A stretch of DNA of 64,000 nt from JABDIY01 sp963803845 (GTDB lineage Bacteria; Actinomycetota; Acidimicrobiia; Acidimicrobiales; SZUA-35), in contig CAWDNZ010000005.1 in the NCBI GenBank assembly GCA_963803845.1, positions 1,178,001 through 1,242,000 on the forward strand, given 5' to 3'. The notes beneath the pieces are model-generated. The model saw only the letters and a list, made by a program, of their open reading frames with translations, searched no databases and had not been told where the DNA came from. This document shows, in pieces, positions 34,702 through 43,313 of this stretch (positions are counted from its first letter, which is position 1; every line of letters starts with the position of its first letter). The position numbers and the translations under genes were made by a program.

Positions 34702-36264
34702 GTGGCGTTAGCGCAACCAGTTCCAGATCGATCCCAACACGAGCGACCACCGATCTGGCGCGACGCTTCAATCCTCAAGTGGCTAATCCAAATCAGCGTG
34801 ATGGTTGTTGTTATCGCTGCTTTCTGGTTCCTCTCCAGCGTCGCCAGCACAAACCTGGCCGACAAGGGTTTCGAGGTCAATTTTGATTGGATGAGCGGCC
34901 CCGCCAATTTCCAACTCGGAGAAGGAATAGACACCGTTCCCGATACGGCGGGTCGAGCTCTGTGGGCCGGAATGGTCAACACCCTGCGAATGGCCGGTGC
35001 CGGGATCCTCCTCGCCACGCTACTCGGCATTGTCGTCGGTCTCGCCCGGCTCAGCAGCAACTGGCTCGCCAATAAGATCGGCTCGGTATTTGTCGAGACC
35101 CTCCGCAATATTCCTGTGTTGGTCCAAATCATCCTGTGGTTTTTCATTATCAGCGAACTTGGGGCATTGCGAAATGCTGATTCGCCCCTTGGAGAGAGCG
35201 GGCCGATTCCCGGCTGGCTCTACATCTCCCAGAAAGGGATCTCGCTACCGCGGGTTTTCTACGCCGACGGGTTCTACCAGTTCATGGCACTGCTGTTGAT
35301 CCTGTCGGTGCCCATCTATTTCGTCAATCGCAGTCTCCACGCCAAGCGCGATCGGGAGGGTGGCGAAAGCATCGCAGGAAGAGTCACACTCGGATTGCTT
35401 CTGGTGGCCGGCCTGATCGCCTGGTTCGCCAATGGACTCATGAGCTTCTTGGAAGTACCGCTCTATGCCATCGAGGATGCGTGGCGAGCGATTCCCCAAC
35501 CGTTGATGCAGGCGGTTCTCACGCTCATCGCCCTAGGGTCCGCATTCGAGTTCGTCCGTCGCTTCTTGAATAGCAGGCGCACCCCTGCCGGCCTGGCAAA
35601 GCTCACCGATGACGACTACTTTCGCATGGTTTTCGCCGTCGTCATGGCCCTTGTCGGGGCCCTGGTTGTGTGGGTCGTCTGGCCTGGTCTGTCCAGCTGG
35701 ATAGTGAATTCTGGCGGAGACTTCTGGGGCTGGTTCGGAGACAAGTTCGGAGCGGATGTAAACGACGTGGCCCGTGGCTCCCGCCCAATAGACGCAATGC
35801 GGCCAACGCTCGGCACCGGTCGATTCTCGAACTTTGGTCCAACCGGTCTGACGATGTCGGTCAACTTCGCCGCCGTCTTCTTGGGCTTGGTCTTTTACAC
35901 CGCTTCCTTCGTGGCCGAAATCGTCCGAGGCGGTATCTTGGCCGTCGCGAAGGGCCAGGCGGAGGCGGCTGCAGCTCTTGGGTTGAGCCGCTCCCAGGCA
36001 CTGCGCAAGGTCATCTTGCCCCAGGCCTTCCGGATCGTTATGCCACCGCTAGGCAATCAGTACCTCAACCTCACGAAGAACACTTCGCTGGCGATCGCCG
36101 TGGGCATGACCGATATTGTTCAAGTCGGTCAGAGCGTGTTCAACAAGAACAATCAATTTCTGGCCGTCTTTATTATCTGGGGGGCGTTCTACCTCGTCTG
36201 TTCGTTAACGATCTCCGTGATTGTGAACTATATAAATGGCCGCCTGGCCATCGTGGAGCGATGA
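34702..36264 (+). CDS. aapQ: Amino acid ABC transporter permease, enlarged
   Basis: HisM-type permease. From GTG 34702 (GGGAG six bases upstream; TTG 34666 is an alternative) 520 residues with many helices. The conserved parts are TLRMAGAGILLATLLGIVVG, ETLRNIPVLVQIILWFF, and the EAA loop region GQAEAAAALGLSRSQALRKV with LPQAFRIVMPPLGNQYLN. AapQ is usually near 400 residues; here an extra hydrophobic block of about 100 lies between the two conserved halves. Confidence 0.9.
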   Translation: MALAQPVPDRSQHERPPIWRDASILKWLIQISVMVVVIAAFWFLSSVASTNLADKGFEVNFDWMSGPANFQLGEGIDTVPDTAGRALWAGMVNTLRMAGAGILLATLLGIVVGLARLSSNWLANKIGSVFVETLRNIPVLVQIILWFFIISELGALRNADSPLGESGPIPGWLYISQKGISLPRVFYADGFYQFMALLLILSVPIYFVNRSLHAKRDREGGESIAGRVTLGLLLVAGLIAWFANGLMSFLEVPLYAIEDAWRAIPQPLMQAVLTLIALGSAFEFVRRFLNSRRTPAGLAKLTDDDYFRMVFAVVMALVGALVVWVVWPGLSSWIVNSGGDFWGWFGDKFGADVNDVARGSRPIDAMRPTLGTGRFSNFGPTGLTMSVNFAAVFLGLVFYTASFVAEIVRGGILAVAKGQAEAAAALGLSRSQALRKVILPQAFRIVMPPLGNQYLNLTKNTSLAIAVGMTDIVQVGQSVFNKNNQFLAVFIIWGAFYLVCSLTISVIVNYINGRLAIVER

Positions 36265-36265
36265 C

Positions 36266-38095
36266 ATGACTGACCTCTCCCTTTCCCACGATCTCACCGA
36301 AGCGCTCGCTGAGACCTCACTCGCTCCCAAGCAAGCTGCCCACAGTCCGCAAGAGTGGGCCAAGCAGAACCTCTTCTCGTCGGTCAGCAACACGATCCAG
36401 ACCCTGATCTTTGGACTCGTCCTCGTCCTCATCCTCCAGTGGATACTCGGATTGATTTTCGCTGAAGAACGAGACTGGCACGCCGTCACCACCAACATGC
36501 GTCTGTTGTTTACGAACAACTACCCAGCATCACAATATGGCCGCATTTGGTTCAGCTTCGGAACTTTGCTCAGCACGGCAATGCTCACCGTTGGGGCGTT
36601 CCGATACTTCCCAACGTTCACCGTTCGTAAGATCCTCATCAACGTGACCGGCGCCGGTGCGTTCATTGCGCTGATCGGCGCTCTTGCCCCCATCAGCGCA
36701 ACACCCCGGCTGGTCATGCTGGCCCTTGGGGCAGGCATCATGGCAGTGGCTGGAATGGCCGTGAACAACCGACCCGATGGCGACGAGGCCGCCGTTAGTT
36801 TGACGGTCGTCCTTCTGGCCATTGCGGCTGCGGTACTTGCGACCATCTGGTTCGTTCCGTTCGGAAACGACCGACTTATCAACCTTGAGGCCGTACTCGA
36901 GCCCGGCACCATCCTGCTGGAAACGAAGCTTTGGCTGTCCTTGATGGTGGGCGTGACGGTTGCTGCCTACTTCGGCGGTCGGGCGCTATCGAGCATTCTT
37001 CCTGCTAGTCAATTCAAACAAGCGATGGTGGGATGGTGGATTCTCGGCCCGGCATTTCTCATATTCTTCGTGATTCGAGACCCGGCCTTCGACTACGGGT
37101 ACGTCTTCACGGTAGACATCCCCATCGCGCTCTTCTTCGGACTCGGCGGCGGAGTTCTCCTTTATTTCCTCGCCCGGCCGGGGAACGAGGCCTTAGCCAG
37201 AGCGGTTGGCGTCGGCATCCTTGCGCTGTGTGCTCTGACCTTCGTGCTAGGAGCAACGGGCTCGGTGTCGATGCTGCAAAAGGTCCGCCTGACCCTCCTG
37301 GCTCTCGGCCTCGTGGCATTGCTCGCTCCCACCTTTTCCGGTGAACCCCGAGTCCGACGTAACTTTGCGTATGCGTGGATCGGCGCCATTGCTATCAGCC
37401 ACTGGTTGATTACCGGTATCAATACGCCCAGCACGTTGGAACTGAGAGCCGACAGCTTCCTCGGCGGGTTCATGATCTCCATCACGTTGGGGTACTACGT
37501 GATGCTTGCGTCATTCCCTATGGGTGTGCTCATGTCGCTGGCGCGCACGTCGAAGATGCCTCTCTTTCGGGTGATGTCCACCATCTACATCGAGAGCGTT
37601 CGCGGCATACCGCTGATCGTGATTCTGTTCTTCTTCGACAACCTCCTGAACCTCTTCCTCCCAAACGGCATGTCCGTGTCCAAGATTGCTGGCGTCTTCA
37701 TCGGCTACACGCTGTTCTCGGCGGCCTATATGGCCGAGAATATTCGCGGTGGTCTGCAGTCGGTGCGGTCGGGTCAGTTCGAGGCATCAGACGCACTCGG
37801 CCTGACCACCCTCCAGCGCACGGTGTTCATCATTCTCCCCCAAGCACTCCGGGTATCGATCCCCAACCTGGTGGGTCAAGCCATCGCCACGTTCAAGGAG
37901 ACCTCGCTGGTCTCCATTATCGGAGCATTCGACATTCTCTATATCGCTCGAAACGTCGTACCCGGCCAGACAGCCTTCATCGGTCACTCCATCGCACCGA
38001 TGCTGTTTGTTTCACTCGTCTACTGGGTCTTCGCCTACTCCATGTCCCGTGCCAGCCGCACCCTAGAAACAAAGCTGGGCGTCGGAGCCCGCTAG
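36266..38095 (+). CDS. aapM: Amino acid ABC transporter permease, strongly enlarged
   Basis: Partner permease; ATG 36266 is one base after the aapQ stop. 609 residues. The C-terminal 200 hold the recognisable permease: GYYVMLASFPMGVLMSLART, IESVRGIPLIVILFFFDN, RSGQFEASDALGLTTLQRTV and LPQALRVSIPNLVGQ (EAA loop). The N-terminal 400 are mostly hydrophobic, with about eight to ten extra helices, compared with about 380 residues for typical AapM. Confidence 0.88.
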   Translation: MTDLSLSHDLTEALAETSLAPKQAAHSPQEWAKQNLFSSVSNTIQTLIFGLVLVLILQWILGLIFAEERDWHAVTTNMRLLFTNNYPASQYGRIWFSFGTLLSTAMLTVGAFRYFPTFTVRKILINVTGAGAFIALIGALAPISATPRLVMLALGAGIMAVAGMAVNNRPDGDEAAVSLTVVLLAIAAAVLATIWFVPFGNDRLINLEAVLEPGTILLETKLWLSLMVGVTVAAYFGGRALSSILPASQFKQAMVGWWILGPAFLIFFVIRDPAFDYGYVFTVDIPIALFFGLGGGVLLYFLARPGNEALARAVGVGILALCALTFVLGATGSVSMLQKVRLTLLALGLVALLAPTFSGEPRVRRNFAYAWIGAIAISHWLITGINTPSTLELRADSFLGGFMISITLGYYVMLASFPMGVLMSLARTSKMPLFRVMSTIYIESVRGIPLIVILFFFDNLLNLFLPNGMSVSKIAGVFIGYTLFSAAYMAENIRGGLQSVRSGQFEASDALGLTTLQRTVFIILPQALRVSIPNLVGQAIATFKETSLVSIIGAFDILYIARNVVPGQTAFIGHSIAPMLFVSLVYWVFAYSMSRASRTLETKLGVGAR

Positions 38096-38114
38096 TCACC
38101 AAGGAAGCATCAAA

Positions 38115-38891
38115 ATGACCATTCTCGATGAAAATGCAATGTCACCAGAATTGGCGTCGCGGGCCGACATGATCGTCTGCAAGGGCGTGAAGAAGTGGTT
38201 CGGTGATTTCCAAGCGCTCAAAGGTATCGATCTCACCGTGAAACAGCGGGAAGTGATGGTGGTCTTGGGCCCCTCCGGTTCGGGTAAGTCCACTCTCATT
38301 CGCTGTATCAATCGCCTCGAGGTTCACCAAGAGGGCGACATCATCGTCGACGGGATCGAGCTCACCAACGACCTTCGCAACATCGACAAGATCCGTTCAG
38401 AAGTGGGGATGGTCTTCCAGCAGTTCAATCTGTTTCCCCATCTCACGGTGCTTGACAACATCACCCTCGCTCCGATCTGGGTTCGCAAGAAGCCCAAAGC
38501 CGAAGCCGAAGCCACCGCTCATAAGCTACTGACCCGCGTGGGCATCCCGGAGCAAGCCAACAAGTACCCCGGCCAACTTTCGGGCGGTCAGCAGCAGCGC
38601 GTGGCGATCGCCCGGTCCCTCGCCATGGAACCGAATGTGATGCTGTTCGATGAGCCAACGTCGGCCCTGGACCCGGAGATGATTTCCGAGGTGCTCGACG
38701 TCATGAAGGGCCTCGCCGAAACCGGCATGACGATGGTGGTGGTCACCCACGAAATGGGATTTGCCCGTGAGGTGGCGGATCGCCTGGTGTTCATGGAGGA
38801 CGGAAACGTGATTGAGATCAACGAGCCCGAAGGTTTCTTCACCAATCCCAAGTCCGACCGCACCAAACTCTTCCTCTCCCAAATCCTCTAG
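38115..38891 (+). CDS. aapP: Amino acid ABC transporter ATP-binding protein
   Basis: 258 residues; Walker A GPSGSGKSTLIRCINRLE, Q-loop VFQQFNLFPHLTVLDN, signature LSGGQQQRVAIARSLAMEP, Walker B VMLFDEPTSALDPEM and switch His in VVTHEMGFAREV. It is 19 bases after aapM and completes the aapJQMP importer. Confidence 0.96.
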   Translation: MTILDENAMSPELASRADMIVCKGVKKWFGDFQALKGIDLTVKQREVMVVLGPSGSGKSTLIRCINRLEVHQEGDIIVDGIELTNDLRNIDKIRSEVGMVFQQFNLFPHLTVLDNITLAPIWVRKKPKAEAEATAHKLLTRVGIPEQANKYPGQLSGGQQQRVAIARSLAMEPNVMLFDEPTSALDPEMISEVLDVMKGLAETGMTMVVVTHEMGFAREVADRLVFMEDGNVIEINEPEGFFTNPKSDRTKLFLSQIL

Positions 38892-38947
38892 GAACGTTCG
38901 CGGTCCTCCAGGTTGGTATCTGGGAAATCACGAGGGATGCTAGTGCC

Positions 38948-39895
38948 ATGATGGACCCCCGCTATGACTGGACAGTTGACGAGGTTCTCGCCGTAATCGA
39001 GCGCCCGTTCCACGACCTGCTCGCCGATGCGCACACCTGTCACATCGAGCGGTTCGCGGCCCACAACGTTGAGGCGGCCAAGCTCCTGTCGATCAAGACG
39101 GGTGGATGCCCCGAGGACTGTGCTTACTGCCCACAGTCCGCGCATCACGGCACGGATCTCATCCCAGCGCCACTGATGGACACGGAGTCGATCGTTGCTG
39201 CGGCCATCGAGGCCAAGGCCGAGGGTGCAACTCGCTTCTGTATGGGAGCGGCGTGGCGATCACCGTCTGACTCCCAGGTCGTCAGGGTTGCCGAGTCCGT
39301 CGAGGCGGTGGCCGAACTCGGTCTCGAGACCTGCGTCACGCTCGGCATGTTGACCGCCGCGCAGGCAATCACGCTCAGCGATGCCGGTCTCGATTTCTAC
39401 AACCACAACCTCGACACGTCGGCCGACTTCTACGGCAAGATCATCACCACCCGCACCTACGAAGACCGGCTCACGACCCTCGCCAACTGTCGCGACGCTG
39501 GCATTCGCCTGTGCACCGGCGGGATCGTCGGGATGGGCGAAACTCGTCGCCAGCGAGCGGGTCTACTTACCCAGCTTGCCACGCTCGAGCCGCACCCTGA
39601 AAGCGTCCCCATCAACCTCTTGATACAAGTACCAGGCACGCCACTGCACGGCCTCCCCGAGTTTGCTCCACTCGAGCTGGTCCGAACGATCGCGGCCACC
39701 CGCCTCGTCATGCCAGGGTCAGTGGTTCGCCTCTCCGCCGGCCGAGCCTCGATGTCGGAGGAGTTGCACGCACTCTGCTTTCATGCGGGAGCGAACAGCA
39801 TCTTCCTCGGTGAACGGCTTCTGACCGCCGACAACAACGGCGACGATGAAGACCGACGAATTCTCGATCAGCTCGACACAACCCTGAAGGTCTGA
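38948..39895 (+). CDS. bioB: Biotin synthase
   Basis: Radical SAM enzyme inserting sulphur into dethiobiotin. 315 residues with TGGCPEDCAYCPQSAHH (cluster-binding CxxxCxxC), MGAAWRSP, YNHNLDTSADFY, GGIVGMGETRRQRAGLL and NLLIQVPGTPL. No bioA, bioD or bioF is present here. Two ATG codons (38948, 38951) are adjacent. Confidence 0.95.
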   Translation: MMDPRYDWTVDEVLAVIERPFHDLLADAHTCHIERFAAHNVEAAKLLSIKTGGCPEDCAYCPQSAHHGTDLIPAPLMDTESIVAAAIEAKAEGATRFCMGAAWRSPSDSQVVRVAESVEAVAELGLETCVTLGMLTAAQAITLSDAGLDFYNHNLDTSADFYGKIITTRTYEDRLTTLANCRDAGIRLCTGGIVGMGETRRQRAGLLTQLATLEPHPESVPINLLIQVPGTPLHGLPEFAPLELVRTIAATRLVMPGSVVRLSAGRASMSEELHALCFHAGANSIFLGERLLTADNNGDDEDRRILDQLDTTLKV

Positions 39896-39998
39896 CGTTT
39901 CGAAGGTCAGGCCGGCCGATCGCTACGCATCTCCAACCATTGACAACTCCGACAGCCTTTGGGACCGATCAAGCTGACCCGTCATCATGACGTAAGAC

Positions 39999-41447
39999 TC
40001 AGTCGAATTTGAGACCACTTGCCACGAAGCACGGTTCGCGAAAGTCGAATTCCATGGCGACGTCGGAGCTAAACGGCGAGTAGCCGTCGATCGCCACCAA
40101 TCCCGTACCGGCACTTCTCTTATCTTCGAGAACTGCATAGCTCGACATGGACATTGGTTTGTACGAAGCCGAATAAACCTCATACAAATATGTTTCCCGG
40201 ACAACGACATAGTCAAGATCTCCAGCCCAGGTCTGATCAGGAGCGAGACCCTTGAAATCAACCACAACTTCATTTGCCGCCGCGAGGACCCCGGCTCTGG
40301 TCATATCTCCCAGTTCAGCAGCTCGCTCAAGTACCGCCTTCGTGAAGAGAGCCTCAATCCAGCCCTGAACGTAGACGTCCTGTATCAGGTCATTCGGCCT
40401 AGCTTCGGTGAGGGCTGTTACCAGTTGGCCCATGCCCTCGGAGGTATTGGAATCCCAAACGGCCGTGTACGCACTGTGGGTGTAGAACTGATCAAGCGCG
40501 GGTCCCAAATCTCCATTCAGCAGCTGAGCATTGAATGTCGGATTATTGCCACTCCAGTGGGCCTGAAAGCCTCGGCCAAGTGCAGCTCCAAAAACGTTCG
40601 CCAAGTCGGCTGGCCCAGCGCTGATCCAAACCATCGTCGCGTCGGATTCGACCAACGCATCGACAACTTCGGTGTAATCACCGCCTGGCAGGAGCGCTCC
40701 TTCACCGTCATACACAACAGGAATATTGAGGACGTCTGCCGCAAATTTTGCCCCCGTTGCCCCATCTTGACCATATTCACCCGGGTAGCTCAAGACTCCA
40801 ACGGCTGGAACTTCACCGTCGGAGACTACCTTCCCCTGCAGATATTCGATTCCATTCATGGACTCGATGCAGTAGTTTGCGTTGAGCTCAAACTGAGCAG
40901 CCCCGATGTCGGGGTGGGCCCACCCGGAGTAGTTGCTATCCGGGACCACGACCATGTTGTCCGCTTGGGCGAATGCTGCGATAGCAGCGTTATGTCGTGA
41001 GCCGGTCACGTGCCCGATCATCACGACACCCTCGTCACTCTCTTGGGACAGTACTTCATAGTTGTCGACGGTGATACCGACGTCGTACTGGCTGTCCAAG
41101 ACGACCAAGTCAATCCTGCGACCGGCGACACCCCCTTGGTCATTCACCATCTCCCAGAAAACCTTTTGCGCCTCGACGAGGGGTGTCGTGCGGCCGGAGA
41201 GTACCCCTGATAGATCGGCGCTCAACCCCACCCGAATGCTGGTCGGCCCGACACCGAAATCGGTGGCAACCTCCTTGCTCTGAACCTTCGTATCTCCGTC
41301 GCCCTCGATGTCTTCGGTTGCGCTTTCGGGCCCGCTGTCGGCAACGGGCGCTGGCGCATTCGTTCCGTCCGAACCGGTCAGAACACACGCCGTCATGAGC
41401 ATGACGAGTGCGACAAAGGAGGCCAGCGAGCGAATCGGAATACTCAT
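39999..41447 (-). CDS. Branched-chain-type ABC transporter substrate-binding lipoprotein (second copy)
   Basis: 482 residues. Lipobox MTAC (Cys21), a 35-residue acidic linker, then a LivK-type two-lobe domain: IRVGLSADLSGVLSGRTTPL, VFWEMVNDQGGVAGRRIDLV, GYPGEYGQDG-like SYPGEYGQDGATGA and HWSGNNPTFNAQLL. Paralogue of the livK gene at 43,314. It follows livG by 110 bases on the same strand, so it may extend the operon or be independently controlled. Confidence 0.87.
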   Translation of the reverse strand: MSIPIRSLASFVALVMLMTACVLTGSDGTNAPAPVADSGPESATEDIEGDGDTKVQSKEVATDFGVGPTSIRVGLSADLSGVLSGRTTPLVEAQKVFWEMVNDQGGVAGRRIDLVVLDSQYDVGITVDNYEVLSQESDEGVVMIGHVTGSRHNAAIAAFAQADNMVVVPDSNYSGWAHPDIGAAQFELNANYCIESMNGIEYLQGKVVSDGEVPAVGVLSYPGEYGQDGATGAKFAADVLNIPVVYDGEGALLPGGDYTEVVDALVESDATMVWISAGPADLANVFGAALGRGFQAHWSGNNPTFNAQLLNGDLGPALDQFYTHSAYTAVWDSNTSEGMGQLVTALTEARPNDLIQDVYVQGWIEALFTKAVLERAAELGDMTRAGVLAAANEVVVDFKGLAPDQTWAGDLDYVVVRETYLYEVYSASYKPMSMSSYAVLEDKRSAGTGLVAIDGYSPFSSDVAMEFDFREPCFVASGLKFD

Positions 41448-41557
41448 GAGCCGTCGATCTTTCGGTAGGCGCTCTGGAATCTAACAGAGCTGCATGCCGC
41501 ACATCCAAGTCGGCGTCTCTTTCGGTTCAACTAGCTCGTGAGAAGTACCGTCTCCAC

Positions 41558-42379
41558 TCACCCGAAACCGGCGGCGGAGCCGGCGTCGGCGCTGAAGTCC
41601 TCACCCAAGTAGGCGGCGATCACGTCGGGGTTGGCCTGCACCTCTTCGGGCAGTCCCGTCCCGATCGGCTTGCCGAAGTCCACCACGAGCACACGGTCGG
41701 CGATATCCATCACGAGGCCCATGTCATGTTCGACCAGAACCATCGAAATACCCAGCTCAGAGCGTATGTCTAGGATGAAACGAGCCATGTCCTCGGTCTC
41801 TTCGAGGTTCATACCGGCCACCGGTTCATCCAGCAAGAGTAATTCGGGATCCATCGCCAGGGCACGACCCAGTTCCACCCTCTTCTGGATGCCATAGGGC
41901 AACAGGCCAACGGGGAGTTTGCGGTAAGGCTGAATTTCGAGGAAATCGACGATATCTTCCACGCGCTGGCGGTTAGCCATCTCTTCCTTCTTTGCTTTGC
42001 CAACCCAGAGCATGCCGGCAAGCCAGGACGACTCCATTTGGATATGGCGTCCGGTGAGGATGTTGTCGATCACCGTCATGTGACCGAACAGGGCGATGTT
42101 CTGGAAGGTGCGGGCGATGCCACGGCGCGCCACGGCGTCGGGGCGTTCGCCCATCAGGCTTTCACCCTTCCAGCGGATGTCGCCCTCCTGGGGCTTGTAC
42201 ACCTGAGAGATCGAGTTGAACACCGAAGTCTTTCCGGCACCGTTGGGGCCGATGATGGCAAAAAGTTCGTTCCTTTTCACGTTGAACGACACGCCGTCGA
42301 TGGCGGTCACACCACCAAAGCGGAGGACGATGTCCTCAACCTCCAGCAGCGGCCCTGCGATCTTTCCCTGGTCGCTCAC
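41558..42379 (-). CDS. livG: Branched-chain-type ABC transporter ATP-binding protein LivG
   Basis: 273 residues: LRFGGVTAIDGVSF, Walker A GPNGAGKTSVFNSISQ, ARTFQNIALFGHMTV, VELGRALAMDPELLLLDEPVAGMN and MVLVEHDMGLVMDIADRV. Signature is variant (LPYGIQKRVELGRALA), as is common for LivG. GTG 42379 overlaps the livF stop as GTGA; GTG 42388 is an alternative. Confidence 0.93.
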   Translation of the reverse strand: MSDQGKIAGPLLEVEDIVLRFGGVTAIDGVSFNVKRNELFAIIGPNGAGKTSVFNSISQVYKPQEGDIRWKGESLMGERPDAVARRGIARTFQNIALFGHMTVIDNILTGRHIQMESSWLAGMLWVGKAKKEEMANRQRVEDIVDFLEIQPYRKLPVGLLPYGIQKRVELGRALAMDPELLLLDEPVAGMNLEETEDMARFILDIRSELGISMVLVEHDMGLVMDIADRVLVVDFGKPIGTGLPEEVQANPDVIAAYLGEDFSADAGSAAGFG

Positions 42380-43185
42380 GATGCCCACTTTTTCTTTCGC
42401 TTGTAGTGCTTGATGTCGCGGAAGGATTTCCGCCCCTCGCTGCCATGCTCGTCATCGCTGCCATGCAGCCCGAGGTAGAACTCTTTGACGTCGTCATCGG
42501 CCAGCAGGCGTTCCGCTGGGCCGTCCATGACGACTTTCCCGGTCTCCATGATGTAGCCGGTCTCGGCGATCGAGAGTGCCATCATGGCGTTCTGTTCAAT
42601 CAGGAGGATGCTCATCCCTTCGTTATTGAGCTCCACGATCACGTCGCGAACCTGCTGCACCAGCAGAGGCGCAAGGCCCAGGGATGGCTCGTCCATGATC
42701 AGTAGGTCCGGTTTTGCCATGAGTGCCCTGCCGATAGCGAGCATCTGCTGCTCCCCGCCGGACATATACCCCGCCAGCTGCTTGCGACGTTCTCCGAGTC
42801 GCGGGAACAGCTCCATGACCTTGTCGTACTGGGCCTTGTTCCCGGCTTTGTCTTTCTGCGTAAAGGAGCCGGTTTGGAGGTTCTCGTCCACGGTCAACTC
42901 ACCGAAGCAACGGCGTCCCTCCATGACCTGAGCGATTCCCCCACGGACGATTGAGGAGGGTTCGTTGCCAGCAATGTCTTTGCCGTTGTAGGTGATCGAA
43001 CCCTTGGTGATCTTTCCCTCGTGATTATCTAGGAGGCCGGTGACGGCCCGTGCCGTTGTGGTCTTGCCAGCACCGTTGGAGCCCAGTAGTGCAATGATCT
43101 CCCCGTCGGGCACATCCAGAGACAATCCCCGAAGTGAGAGGATGACCTCGTTGTAGACGACCTCGAGATTTGCGATCGAAAGCAT
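42376..43185 (-). CDS. livF: Branched-chain-type ABC transporter ATP-binding protein LivF
   Basis: 269 residues: LEVVYNEVILSLRGLSLDVP, Walker A GSNGAGKTTTARAVTGLL, signature MSGGEQQMLAIGRALMAKPD, Walker B LLIMDEPSLGLAP, and ILLIEQNAMMALSIAETGY. The C-terminus has about 30 extra residues ending KRKKKWAS, longer and more basic than E. coli LivF (237). Confidence 0.93.
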   Translation of the reverse strand: MLSIANLEVVYNEVILSLRGLSLDVPDGEIIALLGSNGAGKTTTARAVTGLLDNHEGKITKGSITYNGKDIAGNEPSSIVRGGIAQVMEGRRCFGELTVDENLQTGSFTQKDKAGNKAQYDKVMELFPRLGERRKQLAGYMSGGEQQMLAIGRALMAKPDLLIMDEPSLGLAPLLVQQVRDVIVELNNEGMSILLIEQNAMMALSIAETGYIMETGKVVMDGPAERLLADDDVKEFYLGLHGSDDEHGSEGRKSFRDIKHYKRKKKWAS

Positions 43186-43234
43186 CGCTCCTACTTCTTT
43201 CCAACTAGCGATTTGTTACATATGTATTCAGGGC

Positions 43235-43269
43235 GGGGTGGAGGGGAACTCTTCGCTCCCCTCCACCCC
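43235..43269 (-). terminator. Strong hairpin between livK and livF
   Basis: Arms GGGGTGGAGGGGA and TCCCCTCCACCCC (13 perfect pairs, nine-base loop) lie 45 bases after the livK stop on the minus strand. No U-tract follows, so partial termination or stabilisation of livK mRNA is likelier than full termination. Confidence 0.6.
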
Positions 43270-43313
43270 AATGGCCCAATTAGGCCGGGACATGTGTCAA
43301 AGACACACATGCA

